DNA from: Heyndrickxia camelliae
Lineage (GTDB): Bacteria; Bacillota; Bacilli; Bacillales; Bacillaceae_C
Reading direction: 5' to 3'
Assembly: GCF_002844575.1 (NCBI RefSeq)
Contig: NZ_PIQO01000009.1
Span: 1 to 64,000 of the forward strand
Length of the DNA: 64,000 nucleotides
Positions 17,544-25,965 of this stretch are shown piece after piece. Each line of letters begins with the position of its first letter. Positions within the stretch are counted from its first letter, which is position 1. The notes below the pieces were generated by a model. It did not search any database. It was not told the DNA's origin and worked only from the letters and a program-made list of their open reading frames with translations. Both the position numbers and the translations under genes were made by a program.

Positions 17544-18680
17544 ATGGATTTGTTAAGTTTACATACATTTGATGAACGATTGCATGTTCTTGAAGATTTC
17601 GTTCAGCCATTTAATGATCGTGCGGCTAAAAATGATAAGGAAGGCCAATTTCCTTTTGAAAATATAGATGATTTAAAGAGAATCGGATACACCAGGCTGA
17701 CATCCCCTAAAGAATTTGGAGGAGCGGAAATATCCCTGTACGATTTTGTTCGCTTTCAGGAAACTATTGCTATTGGCGACGGTGCTACGGCTTTGTCAAT
17801 TGGCTGGCATATGGGAAATATGATGAATTTAGCAGATAAACGCAATTGGGATGAACAGCTTTTTTCTTATGTTTGCGAAGAAGTTCAAAAAGGGGCATTA
17901 CTAAATGTTTGTGCAACTGAACCACAAACAGGAAGTCCAACTCGAGGAGGAAGACCAACCACAACTGCTGAACAAAAAGGGGACGCATGGGTGATAAATG
18001 GCAGAAAATCCTTTACAACTATGTCTCCTGTACTCGACTTTTTTATTGTGTCTGCAACTATTAAAGATGTAGATGAAGTTGCTTATTTTCTTATTCCTCG
18101 TAATACTCCCGGTCTTTCCATAGATGAAACATGGGATAGTGTGGCGATGAGTGCATCTGGAAGCCATGATTTAGTATTGGAAAATGTAGAAATTCCAAAT
18201 CATTTTCTAACAGAGAAGGTCGGACCAAGAAGTAAATCAGCAAATGGCTGGCTTTTGCATATTCCTGCGTGCTACTTAGGCATTGCCGAAGCAGCCAAGC
18301 GTGAGGCAGCAGCTTTTGCGAAAAGTTATACTCCTAACAGTCTAAATCATCCAATCTTTGAATTGCCTGCGATTCAACAAAAGTTTGGTGAAATCGAATT
18401 AAAACTTATGCAATCGAGACATTTTCTTTATTCTGTTGCAAAAATGTGGGATGAAGGTAACGAGGAAACAAGGAAAAACATGAATCCTGAGCTCGGGGCA
18501 GTAAAGTTAACTGTGACGAATCTAGCAGTAGAGATTGTAGACCTGGCGATGAGAATTGTTGGAGCAAGAAGTTTGTCTGAAAAAAGTCCATTGCAAAGGT
18601 ATTATCGTGATGTTAGAGCAGGACTTCACAATCCTCCGATGGACGATATGACATTAATGCAATTAGGGAAACGAGTGTAG
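17544..18680 (+). CDS. Acyl-CoA dehydrogenase-like flavoprotein
   Basis: The 378-residue protein follows the acyl-CoA dehydrogenase order: N-terminal helical domain (KRIGYTRLTSPKEFGGAEIS), middle beta domain (NVCATEPQTGSPT, WVINGRKSFTTMSPVLDFFIV) and C-terminal four-helix domain (VEIVDLAMRIVGARSLSEKSPLQRYYRDVRAG). The usual catalytic Glu near the C-terminus is not obvious, and the sequence resembles the DszC/monooxygenase-like branch as much as true fatty-acid enzymes. ATG follows GGGAGGGA. It stands alone with no linked beta-oxidation genes. Confidence 0.88.
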   Translation: MDLLSLHTFDERLHVLEDFVQPFNDRAAKNDKEGQFPFENIDDLKRIGYTRLTSPKEFGGAEISLYDFVRFQETIAIGDGATALSIGWHMGNMMNLADKRNWDEQLFSYVCEEVQKGALLNVCATEPQTGSPTRGGRPTTTAEQKGDAWVINGRKSFTTMSPVLDFFIVSATIKDVDEVAYFLIPRNTPGLSIDETWDSVAMSASGSHDLVLENVEIPNHFLTEKVGPRSKSANGWLLHIPACYLGIAEAAKREAAAFAKSYTPNSLNHPIFELPAIQQKFGEIELKLMQSRHFLYSVAKMWDEGNEETRKNMNPELGAVKLTVTNLAVEIVDLAMRIVGARSLSEKSPLQRYYRDVRAGLHNPPMDDMTLMQLGKRV

Positions 18681-18694
18681 GGTTACTTTTTGAG

Positions 18695-18845
18695 GGACAC
18701 TAGTTCCGCTATTTGTTATTAAATGGGTATAATCTGGATGTTTGCGGACCTAGGTCCTGTTAGCGGCTAAAAAAGATGTGTGTTCCATGAATGAAGAGTA
18801 ATTAACATACCTTAGTCCGCCTGGATCTTTAGTGGGATATTAGAA
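18695..18845. repeat. Degenerate ~51-bp repeat segment
   Basis: GGACACTAGTTCCGCTATTTG at 18695 and GGACCTAGGTCCTGTTAGCGG at 18746 are related and 51 bp apart; a weaker third match (TTAGTCCGCC…TTAGTGG) follows near 18812. The gene-free stretch 18681-19072 otherwise holds a terminator, and a possible sporulation promoter ahead of the YjcZ genes. The repeat call is tentative. Confidence 0.4.
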
Positions 18846-18865
18846 AAAAATAACGGATTGAGCTA

Positions 18866-18899
18866 AAAGTGTATGGTCGAAGGATCATGCGCTTTTTTT
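18866..18899 (+). terminator. Hairpin terminator
   Basis: AAAGTGTATGGTC pairs with GATCATGCGCTTT using G-T pairs at three positions, around GAAG, and runs into seven T residues. It lies about 190 bp behind the acyl-CoA dehydrogenase gene, past the degenerate repeat. Confidence 0.75.
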
Positions 18900-19033
18900 G
18901 TGGCTTTATGAAGAGTTGCGAATGCAACATCCATATAACCTTCACCCGGTAGGCAGTTTACCATCTAGGGACACGGCTAGTTTATTATTTTCATAAAAAA
19001 TGGTCAAATACCCACCCACTTTAGCGGATATCC

Positions 19034-19042
19034 CATATTCTA
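19034..19042 (+). promoter_or_regulatory. Possible sigma-K-type -10 element
   Basis: CATATTCTA fits the CATAnnnTA pattern of mother-cell sigma factor K and lies 31 bp ahead of the first YjcZ start. An AC dinucleotide lies upstream, but not at the exact preferred spacing, so this is only suggestive. Confidence 0.3.
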
Positions 19043-19072
19043 TTAGTGATAACACAGTAGGAGGTGTTATAA

Positions 19073-19162
19073 ATGAGTGCAGTTGGTTTTGGCGGCGGAT
19101 TCGCGCTAATCGTTGTACTATTTATATTATTGATCATTGTCGGTTCCGCTTACGTATATTGA
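19073..19162 (+). CDS. YjcZ-family sporulation protein (29 aa)
   Basis: ATG at 19073, preceded by AGGAGGTG, encodes 29 residues: a short Gly-rich start (SAVGFGGG) and one hydrophobic helix, [15 protein letters not shown]. This is the standard YjcZ-type tail. The family is common in Bacillus spores and mother-cell membranes and has no known biochemical role. A second member follows after 35 bp with nearly the same helix. The short length explains why simple gene finders miss it. Confidence 0.88.
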   Translation: MSAVGFGGGFALIVVLFILLIIVGSAYVY

Positions 19163-19197
19163 TGAAATGTGAAAAATTATAAAAGGAGTGTATGTGA

Positions 19198-19338
19198 ATG
19201 TTTTACGGAAACCCTGGATTTGGATGCTGCGGTGGTTATGGCTATGGTGCACCAGTTAGAGGAGGATTTGGTGCAGGATTTGCGTTAATCGTTGTCTTGT
19301 TCATTCTCCTTATCATTGTTGGTGCTGCTTGGTTATAG
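19198..19338 (+). CDS. YjcZ-family sporulation protein (46 aa)
   Basis: ATG at 19198, behind AAGGAGTG, encodes 46 residues: a Gly/Tyr/Cys-rich head ([18 protein letters not shown]) and the helix [19 protein letters not shown] shared with the gene upstream. The two Cys residues could be cross-linked in the spore coat, but this is inference. A terminator follows, so the two YjcZ genes form a small operon. Confidence 0.9.
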   Translation: MFYGNPGFGCCGGYGYGAPVRGGFGAGFALIVVLFILLIIVGAAWL

Positions 19339-19364
19339 GAAATGGAGGTTTTTAACAAAAGAAT

Positions 19365-19396
19365 AGAGCCTATTCCATGAGGAGTAGGTTCTTTTC
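19365..19396 (+). terminator. Terminator behind the YjcZ genes
   Basis: AGAGCCTATTCC pairs with GGAGTAGGTTCT around ATGA, followed by TTTT. It ends the two-gene YjcZ unit. Confidence 0.8.
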
Positions 19397-19560
19397 CTAT
19401 TTTAAAAAAAATTGGAGTAAAAACAGGACGTCTCGCATAAGATAATAGAGTATGTACATAAAAGGAGATGGAAATAATCTCTCCTTTTCCATCCATTGGT
19501 ATCTCTTTGTTCTAAATAATGATATACTAATGGTAACACGTTGAAGGGATGCGATCTATT

Positions 19561-19743
19561 ATGGCATATTTTAGAGGCCAGAAGGAACCAGTACCTGAAG
19601 TGGAGACATCCATTTGGTCATGCACAAATGATGACTGCTTCGGATGGATGAGGGAAGCATTTTCTCTTGAGGATACTCCAAAATGTCCATTATGTAATTC
19701 TGAAATGGAAAAGGGAACCAAAATTTTACCAGTAATTGAATAG
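19561..19743 (+). CDS. ydjO: YdjO-like cold-inducible protein
   Basis: The 60-residue product reads MAYFRGQKEPVPEVETSIW, then CTNDDCFGWMREAF and TPKCPLCNSEM, the arrangement of two Cys pairs (CTNDDC and CPLC) typical of YdjO, a small zinc-ribbon-like protein listed as cold-inducible in Bacillus. The start at 19561 is chosen over the upstream ATG at 19549 because AAGGGATG is properly spaced to it and the family starts there. It stands alone, with a terminator behind. Confidence 0.9.
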   Translation: MAYFRGQKEPVPEVETSIWSCTNDDCFGWMREAFSLEDTPKCPLCNSEMEKGTKILPVIE

Positions 19744-19756
19744 GAAATAATAATTT

Positions 19757-19788
19757 GCAGCTACTTTATTTCGTAGCTGTTTTTTATT
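19757..19788 (+). terminator. Terminator behind ydjO
   Basis: CAGCTAC and GTAGCTG pair around TTTATTTC, followed by six T residues. Confidence 0.85.
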
Positions 19789-20209
19789 TGTACGATGTAA
19801 AATTCGTGAAGGAACCGGGAGCCACAACAGTGGGAGTTCGTACCCGGATGCAAGGATAGTAAGAAAGACAGGGAACAATAATAGAGTAATCTCGCCCCGT
19901 TGGAGAGTAGGCAAGGAGATGGAACAAAGTTTTTTGATCAAAAAAGAATGCTGTTTGTCAATGAACCAATTAAATAGTTAATTACGAAATAGGTCTTTTG
20001 TAATATATAGAAAATTTAATAAAACCCTTTGAACCTTTGGAATATCAACATTTAATGTTTACGCAATCTTAATCCTTTATTAACTTTTTCAGGTGAATAG
20101 ACCTATATAATGAAGGACAGAGTGATGATACTATTTTTATGAGTATGTCACATTTCTATTAAATCATTATAAGAAGTGTGGCATATTACTATTTTTAGGG
20201 GAGGCAATT
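19789..20209. other. Gene-free stretch ahead of the FIMAH protein
   Basis: No convincing gene. The first 150 bases are less AT-rich and carry broken short frames that may be a gene remnant. A TATAAT at 20106-20111 is a candidate -10 box for the secreted protein at 20210, but no clear -35 box is at the right distance. The rest is AT-rich leader. Confidence 0.4.
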
Positions 20210-22873
20210 ATGGGGAGATTAAAAAGTTTGTTTGTAAAAGTATTAACAATTATTGTTATTGCTGGAACCATTCCATCCCTTTCTGGTTTGCATACTGCAA
20301 AAGCAGAAGGAGCTAATGATCCAGCGCCATTTATTAATCCAGCAAGTCCCGCAAATGGGAAAAAGGTATTATTTGATAATACTCACGGTGAAACAGCGGG
20401 TGCTGCTGACTGGGTTATTGATGGAGCATTTTCAGATTTTGGAAATGCGATTGCACAAGAAGGATATTACGTTAAAGAACTAAGAAAAACTACTCCAATT
20501 ACGTATGATGATTTAAAGGATTACAATGTATTCGTACTCGGAGAATCAAATATTCCATTTAAAAAGTCGGAACAAGATGCCATGCTTCAATATGTGCAAA
20601 ATGGAGGTAGCATCTTTTTTATCGGAGACCATTATAATTCGGACCGTAATCTAAATCGTTGGGATTCAGGGGAAGTTTTCAATGGATTTAGGCGTGGGGC
20701 ATATAGTGATCCTACGAAAGGGATGACAAAGGAAGAAGCATCCTCGCAAGCAATGCAAGGTGTAGAAAGCTCCGATTGGTTAGCTGATCATTTTGGCATT
20801 CGTTTCCGTACTAATGCATTGGGAGATATTACTGGAGGAGAAACGGTTGTTGCTCCGGATCAATCTTTTGGTATTACCCAAGATGTGGAAACAGTTGAAA
20901 TGCATGCTGGATCGACTCTAGCAATCTTAGATCCTACGAAGGCAAAAGGTTTAATATATATGCCGAAAAACCCACCAAAATGGGGTAGTGCGGTAGATCA
21001 AGGCGTTTACAACAACGGTGGAATAGAAGAAGGTGCCTTTGCAGCTATTTCTAAGGTAGGTAAAGGAAAAGCAGCTTTCTTAGGAGATTCTTCGCCAGTA
21101 GAAGATTCTTCTCCGAAATATGTGCGTGAAGATAATGGGAAAAAGAAAACAACCTATGATGGATTTAAAGATGAAGGAGACGATAGTACATTCCTTATTA
21201 ACACCATTAACTGGTTAGCAAATCAAGAGAACTATACTAGTTTTGATCAAGTATCTGGATTAGAACTTAGTCCGGTAACAAAATTATATGATTGGGAACA
21301 GCCGCAAAATACAACTGAACCAGAGCCGGAACCATGGTCTCAGCCATCAGGTGGATACAAATGGTATGACTCATCTACTTTTGCTGCAGGATCATATGGA
21401 TCTACTAAAACAGCACCGGTAAATCCGACATATTCATTTGTTCATCAAGCTACTTTACCAAATGCGGAAGAATTTCAGATTCGTGTTAATTTAGATAATC
21501 TAACACCAGGTCAGACAGTTAGCGGGTTAAATCTGGGAATCTATCTATCAGGAGGAACTCAGGTAGCAATGGTTCAAAATGCTGATGGTTCATGGCCGAC
21601 TAGCTACGGGTACAGTGCTGATTTTTCTGTTACGGCAGATGCAATGGGCCATGCTAGCAAAGATTTAACAGTCAAGATAAAGCCGGGAACAACAGGAGAT
21701 GCAAGTCTTCGCTTGCGTTCTGCAAAAAATAATGTACTAACAGAATCGGTGAAAATTGGCAATGTATCTGCCGAGCCACTTCCTGAGGATAAACCCAACT
21801 TACCAGAAAAAATCTCTGTAGCGGATGCCAGAAAAGCAGGATCTGGAACAGTGGTAACAGTGGAAGGTGTTGTAACCTCGACACCGGGAGTATTTGGTGG
21901 TAAAGGATTCTACTTGCAAGATGATACTGCGGGAATCTACGTTTTTTTGAATGATGGAGAATTTAAACCGGGAGATACAGTGAAAATTACTGCCCCGCTC
22001 TCCGTTTACAATACTGAATTGGAATTATCAGATCCAGTTGCTATTGAAAAAACGGGTACTGGTGAATTGCCTAATCCTATCACGGTTAATGAGCTTAACG
22101 AGGACAATCAAGGAAAATTGGTTAAATTAGAAGATGTTGAGATCCAAAACCTGACAGCCTTAAACAAAGCATTTGAATTCGATGTTACAAAGGATGGAAA
22201 AGCAACTAGAGTACGAGTAGATGAAAGAACCGGACTTACGTATAATCAATTTACTTCTCAATATAAAAATGGGGATATTGTAAACATTTCCGGTATTTCT
22301 TCTATTTTTAAAGGCACGTATCAATTAAAGCCGTTAAGCCTAAACGCCTTCGAGCAAGCGGATAAAACACCACCTGTCATTCATGATCTTAATAAAGATA
22401 CATTCTATCTTACAGATAAAATTGTAGAGAACATCAATGTCACAGATGAGGGTACAGGAGTAAAAAGTGTAAAGATTACACTTGATGGTATGGAGGTTCA
22501 AAATCCGATTGAGATTGAACCACTTCAGCTTTCTTTAGGACAGCATACTCTTTCTGTAACAGCGGAGGATATTGCTGGAAATGTAAGTACAAGAGATTTT
22601 GACATTCAAGTAATTATGGATACCGACCATCTTGGTCAATTGCTAGAGATTGGATATGATCACGGTAAAATTACAAATCACGGTATTTATAACAGTCTAC
22701 AAACAAAAGTGAAAAATATTCAAAAAGCAAACAATCCAAAAACAAAACAAAACATGCTACATGCTTTTGCAAATGAAGTGAGAGCGCAAAACGGTAAAAA
22801 AATCGATGCGGATTTTGCTAATCTATTAATTAGTGCTACTGTAGGGGTTGAACAATTGGAAGAGGCAATGTAA
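20210..22873 (+). CDS. Secreted multidomain protein with YhcR-type OB fold and FIMAH tail
   Basis: The 887-residue protein has a signal peptide (residues 1-33, cleavage near TAKAEG). Residues 45-330 form a GATase/DUF4350-like alpha/beta domain (KKVLFDNTHGETAGAADWVI, VFVLGESNIPF, GGSIFFIGDHYNSDRN). A beta-rich segment follows (residues 385-520). Residues 530-715 form a YhcR-type nucleotide-binding OB fold (GTVVTVEGVVTSTPGVFGGK, then GFYLQDDTAGIYVFL). Then comes an Ig-like domain (TPPVIHDLN … TAEDIAGNVSTR). The last 80 residues match the FIMAH pattern of Firmicute exo-hydrolases. It may bind or process extracellular nucleic acid or glycan; the N-terminal domain's activity is not known to me. 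ATG follows AGGGGAGG. Confidence 0.75.
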   Translation: MGRLKSLFVKVLTIIVIAGTIPSLSGLHTAKAEGANDPAPFINPASPANGKKVLFDNTHGETAGAADWVIDGAFSDFGNAIAQEGYYVKELRKTTPITYDDLKDYNVFVLGESNIPFKKSEQDAMLQYVQNGGSIFFIGDHYNSDRNLNRWDSGEVFNGFRRGAYSDPTKGMTKEEASSQAMQGVESSDWLADHFGIRFRTNALGDITGGETVVAPDQSFGITQDVETVEMHAGSTLAILDPTKAKGLIYMPKNPPKWGSAVDQGVYNNGGIEEGAFAAISKVGKGKAAFLGDSSPVEDSSPKYVREDNGKKKTTYDGFKDEGDDSTFLINTINWLANQENYTSFDQVSGLELSPVTKLYDWEQPQNTTEPEPEPWSQPSGGYKWYDSSTFAAGSYGSTKTAPVNPTYSFVHQATLPNAEEFQIRVNLDNLTPGQTVSGLNLGIYLSGGTQVAMVQNADGSWPTSYGYSADFSVTADAMGHASKDLTVKIKPGTTGDASLRLRSAKNNVLTESVKIGNVSAEPLPEDKPNLPEKISVADARKAGSGTVVTVEGVVTSTPGVFGGKGFYLQDDTAGIYVFLNDGEFKPGDTVKITAPLSVYNTELELSDPVAIEKTGTGELPNPITVNELNEDNQGKLVKLEDVEIQNLTALNKAFEFDVTKDGKATRVRVDERTGLTYNQFTSQYKNGDIVNISGISSIFKGTYQLKPLSLNAFEQADKTPPVIHDLNKDTFYLTDKIVENINVTDEGTGVKSVKITLDGMEVQNPIEIEPLQLSLGQHTLSVTAEDIAGNVSTRDFDIQVIMDTDHLGQLLEIGYDHGKITNHGIYNSLQTKVKNIQKANNPKTKQNMLHAFANEVRAQNGKKIDADFANLLISATVGVEQLEEAM

Positions 22874-22880
22874 TAAATGG

Positions 22881-22911
22881 AAAGCCGAACTAAAGCTGTT
22901 CGGCTTTTTTG
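22881..22911 (+). terminator. Terminator behind the FIMAH protein gene
   Basis: AAAGCCGAAC and GTTCGGCTTT form a perfect ten-pair stem followed by T residues. Confidence 0.9.
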
Positions 22912-23022
22912 TTATCTGAAATTGTATTAAATTTCCACAATCAATGGTTGATCAAATATTTGATTAACATCTGTAATAATTCTTTTACAGTGGTGGCTTT
23001 TGTAATTTTGGTTAGATCCTTT

Positions 23023-23157
23023 TTATTTTAAGGGCTTTTTAGTGTTTGGAGTCATCTCATCCGCAATTTCTTCTAGTGATGTTATCTTTCCATGCGGATT
23101 TTGTGATTGTTTTCTTACTTTCCATTGGCGTTCCTTTTGTCCTTTAGATTGTGTCAT
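23023..23157 (-). CDS. DUF6254-like small protein (44 aa)
   Basis: The minus strand has ATG at 23157 behind GGAGGGTG, encoding MTQSKGQKERQWKVRKQSQN, then PHGKITSLEEIADEMTPN. This basic head and PHGK…S-EE-ADE tail is the pattern of the small Bacillus DUF6254 family, of unknown function. The gene begins 6 bp after the stop codon of the 72-aa gene at 23164-23382, so the two are one unit. It was too short for routine gene calling. Confidence 0.75.
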   Translation of the reverse strand: MTQSKGQKERQWKVRKQSQNPHGKITSLEEIADEMTPNTKKPLK

Positions 23158-23163
23158 GTCTAT

Positions 23164-23382
23164 TCACCCTCCATCTGTATTATTATCCATTTTTCCATCA
23201 AAGTATTTAGAAAATCTCTCCATTTCTTCATCTTTTCGAAGAGAAGTGACATGAAAGGGGTTCTTATATGACAAATCAAACTTCAGTCCCATTGTCGGTC
23301 CCCCGGTAGAATCATTTACTATTCCCTCATAAGGAGCATCTAAATGAGGATCTCTGTCATGATAATCGCGGTCACGGTCCAT
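23164..23382 (-). CDS. Small hydrophilic protein (72 aa)
   Basis: The product begins with a strongly charged MDRDRDYHDRDPH and continues without a membrane segment (LRKDEEMERFSKYFDG). ATG at 23382 has AGGGTG upstream. I do not recognise the family. Tight coupling to the DUF6254 gene, 6 bp downstream, supports that it is real. Confidence 0.55.
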   Translation of the reverse strand: MDRDRDYHDRDPHLDAPYEGIVNDSTGGPTMGLKFDLSYKNPFHVTSLRKDEEMERFSKYFDGKMDNNTDGG

Positions 23383-23603
23383 ATTTTCACCCTATTCTTT
23401 CAATCATTTTAGAAGTTCATCCATATTCTTCGCTTAAATAATTCGTTTATTCGTGTGATTATCTTGAAACTGTGGGATTTTAGACAAAGAACAATGTATT
23501 TGAAAACAGCCTTAGTGTACAATAGAAAGGATAAAATAGGTGAATAGTTACCGATGAAATGACTAAAAACTAAAATGAATAAGATAGAAAGGATTTTTAT
23601 TAT

Positions 23604-24458
23604 ATGACAGGTCTACAGCCAGGAACCATTGCTCAGCTGCATGTGGAGCGAGAGGCACCATTTGGGTATTTTTTATCAAATGGAGAAGAGGATGTTCTTC
23701 TTCATAATAGTGAAATATTGGAGTCCTTTGATCCAGACGAGCCACAAACTGTGTTTCTTTATCAAGATCATCAAGGAAGATTAAGTGCAACGATGACCAT
23801 TCCAACCATTAAAATAGGTACGTATGATTGGGTAGAAGTGGTCGAAGTGAGGGAAGATCTGGGGGTGTTTGTAAACATCGGAATTAGCAAGGATATTCTT
23901 ATATCAAAGGATGACCTCCCTGCCTTATTAACTTTATGGCCAGCAAAAGGTGATAAGTTATATTGCACACTAAAAACAGATAAGCATAATCGTTTATTTG
24001 GAAAGCTAGCGACGGAAGATATCATGCGTGCAATTGCGATCCCGGCCACTCGTAAAGATTTTAATAAAGATATTGCTGGGAGAACCTATCGCTTGTTAAA
24101 AATAGGATCTTTTATCCTAACCGATGAAAACTATATTGGTTTTATTCATGAATCACAGCGAAAGCAAGAGCCACGCCTAGGTCAAAAGGTAGAGGGACGG
24201 ATTGTCGACGTCAAACCGGATGGATCCATTAATGTTTCTCTGCTAAAAAGGGGCCATGAAGCGATGGAGGATGACTCGGATATTATTTATCGCTATATGG
24301 AAAGCCGCGGCGGAAAGATGCCTTATTGGGATAAAAGTGCTCCAGAGGATATTGACGCACGGTTCCATATGAGTAAAGCCTCTTTCAAAAGGGCACTAGG
24401 AAAGCTGATGAAAGAAGGAAAGATATATCAAGAAGATGGCTGGAGTTATTTTAAGTAA
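23604..24458 (+). CDS. cvfB: CvfB/YitL-type S1 RNA-binding protein
   Basis: The 284-residue protein has the CvfB order: an N-terminal S1-like domain (PGTIAQLHVEREAPFGYFL), second (VEVVEVREDLGVFVNIG) and third (VEGRIVDVKPDGSINVSLL) S1 domains, and a C-terminal winged helix (HMSKASFKRALGKLMKEGKI). In Staphylococcus, CvfB binds RNA and affects virulence gene expression; in Bacillus it is YitL. ATG follows AAAGGAT. A terminator follows and it stands alone. Confidence 0.92.
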   Translation: MTGLQPGTIAQLHVEREAPFGYFLSNGEEDVLLHNSEILESFDPDEPQTVFLYQDHQGRLSATMTIPTIKIGTYDWVEVVEVREDLGVFVNIGISKDILISKDDLPALLTLWPAKGDKLYCTLKTDKHNRLFGKLATEDIMRAIAIPATRKDFNKDIAGRTYRLLKIGSFILTDENYIGFIHESQRKQEPRLGQKVEGRIVDVKPDGSINVSLLKRGHEAMEDDSDIIYRYMESRGGKMPYWDKSAPEDIDARFHMSKASFKRALGKLMKEGKIYQEDGWSYFK

Positions 24459-24461
24459 AGC

Positions 24462-24493
24462 AAAATGTGGAGTATCATGCTTCACATTTTTTT
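24462..24493 (+). terminator. Terminator behind cvfB
   Basis: AAATGTGGAG pairs with CTTCACATTT (one G-T pair) around TATCATG, with a T-run after it. Confidence 0.8.
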
Positions 24494-24662
24494 GTTGGAT
24501 ATTTATTTAATCCTGCGTTGCGTTGTTCAACGATAAATAACCATTATTTCGGTGTGCTTGCAGTAATTTCTGTCCATTAAGAGAAGATCCCGTTCTATTT
24601 ATAAGAAATTTTTATCCATGAAAACGTTCTATGGTACAATAATCTAAAATGAGGTGGATGTC

Positions 24663-25049
24663 TTGCTATTCAAACGGATTCATCATGTAGCGATTATTTG
24701 CTCCAATTATGAGAATTCCAAAGACTTTTACGTTAATAAATTAGGATTTACTATTTTGAACGAAGTCTTCAGAAAAGACCGCGGATCCTATAAGCTGGAT
24801 TTAGCAATAAACGAGCATTATCAGATTGAGCTATTTTCATTTCCTAACCCACCGGCTAGGCAAACACAGCCTGAAGCAACTGGTTTAAGACATTTGGCTT
24901 TTGAAGTAGATTCGGTGGAACAAGCAAAACGGGAACTGGAAAGTAAGGGAATTATGTGTGAGGATATTCGAGTAGATCCGATTACGAGAAAAACATTTAC
25001 TTTTTTCAGAGACCCTGATAATTTGCCACTTGAGATATATGAGGTATAA
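24663..25049 (+). CDS. VOC protein of the YwkD/glyoxalase I type
   Basis: The 128-residue protein has RIHHVAIICSNYENSKDFYV, YQIELFSFPNPP, LRHLAFEVDSVEQAK and FFRDPDNLPLEIYEV, with the metal ligands His, Glu, His and Glu in glyoxalase positions. This matches the YwkD/SMU1112c-type VOC family, mostly without known substrate. TTG at 24663 is 6 nt behind GAGGTG and fits better than the GTG at 24654. The fructokinase gene starts 30 bp after the stop codon, so the two may be co-transcribed. Confidence 0.88.
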   Translation: MLFKRIHHVAIICSNYENSKDFYVNKLGFTILNEVFRKDRGSYKLDLAINEHYQIELFSFPNPPARQTQPEATGLRHLAFEVDSVEQAKRELESKGIMCEDIRVDPITRKTFTFFRDPDNLPLEIYEV

Positions 25050-25079
25050 ACATAACTGGGAGAAAAGGGGGAAACAGAT

Positions 25080-25940
25080 ATGTACTATGGAGGAATTGAA
25101 GCGGGAGGCACTAAATTTGTATGCGCTGTCGGGGATGTGCATGGAAATATCTTAGAAAGGGTTCAACTTCCAACTCTTACACCCGAGGAAACAATCCCGA
25201 AAGTAATAGAGTTTTTTCAACATCATAAGATTCAAGCCCTAGGAGTAGGTTCATTTGGACCAATTGATATTAATGTGAAAAGTGATACATATGGTTATAT
25301 TACGTCCACTCCAAAAACCGCTTGGACCAATTATCCGTTTTTACAAGCTTTACAAATGGAACTACATATTCCAATAGGCTTTAACACGGATGTCAATGTT
25401 GCGGCATTAGGGGAAGTAACATTAGGCGCAGCAAAAGGGCTGGAAAGTTGCTTATATATTACGGTTGGAACTGGGATTGGAGCGGGTGCCGTAGTCCAAG
25501 GAAATCTGTTGCAAGGATATTCCCATCCGGAAATGGGCCATATTTTAGTAAGAAGACATGAAAATGACACGTACATAGGGAAATGTCCATATCATAAGGA
25601 TTGTTTAGAAGGATTGGCAGCCGGTCCAGCCATTGAAGAACGATGGGGTAAAAAAGGCGTAGAATTGGCGCATGATTCTAAGGTTTGGGAGATAGAAGCA
25701 TACTATATTGCACAAGCATTAATGCAATATATTTTAGTGCTTTCTCCCGAAAAAATTATCCTAGGCGGCGGCGTGATGAAACAGCAGCAAGTATTTCCGT
25801 TAATACGGGAGAAGGTTGCGAGTCTCATTAATGGATATGTAGATCTTCCTCCATTAGAAGAATACATTGTACCGCCTAGTCTTGGGGATAATGCAGGAAT
25901 AACTGGAGCACTTATTTTAGCAAAGCAATCGGAAGTATGA
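25080..25940 (+). CDS. ROK-family fructokinase
   Basis: The 286-residue protein has the ROK ATP-binding start GGIEAGGTKFVCAVG, the substrate region GFNTDVNVAALGE, LYITVGTGIGAG, and the zinc/ROK signature HPEMGHI…CPYHKDCLEGLAAGPAIEERW. This is the pattern of bacterial fructokinases such as GmuE/YdhR, which phosphorylate fructose at C6. The mannose-6-phosphate isomerase gene follows after 25 bp, so fructose and mannose would both enter glycolysis through this pair. ATG follows AAAGGGGG. Confidence 0.92.
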   Translation: MYYGGIEAGGTKFVCAVGDVHGNILERVQLPTLTPEETIPKVIEFFQHHKIQALGVGSFGPIDINVKSDTYGYITSTPKTAWTNYPFLQALQMELHIPIGFNTDVNVAALGEVTLGAAKGLESCLYITVGTGIGAGAVVQGNLLQGYSHPEMGHILVRRHENDTYIGKCPYHKDCLEGLAAGPAIEERWGKKGVELAHDSKVWEIEAYYIAQALMQYILVLSPEKIILGGGVMKQQQVFPLIREKVASLINGYVDLPPLEEYIVPPSLGDNAGITGALILAKQSEV

Positions 25941-25965
25941 AGTATAAGGAAAGAAGGAATGCAAC

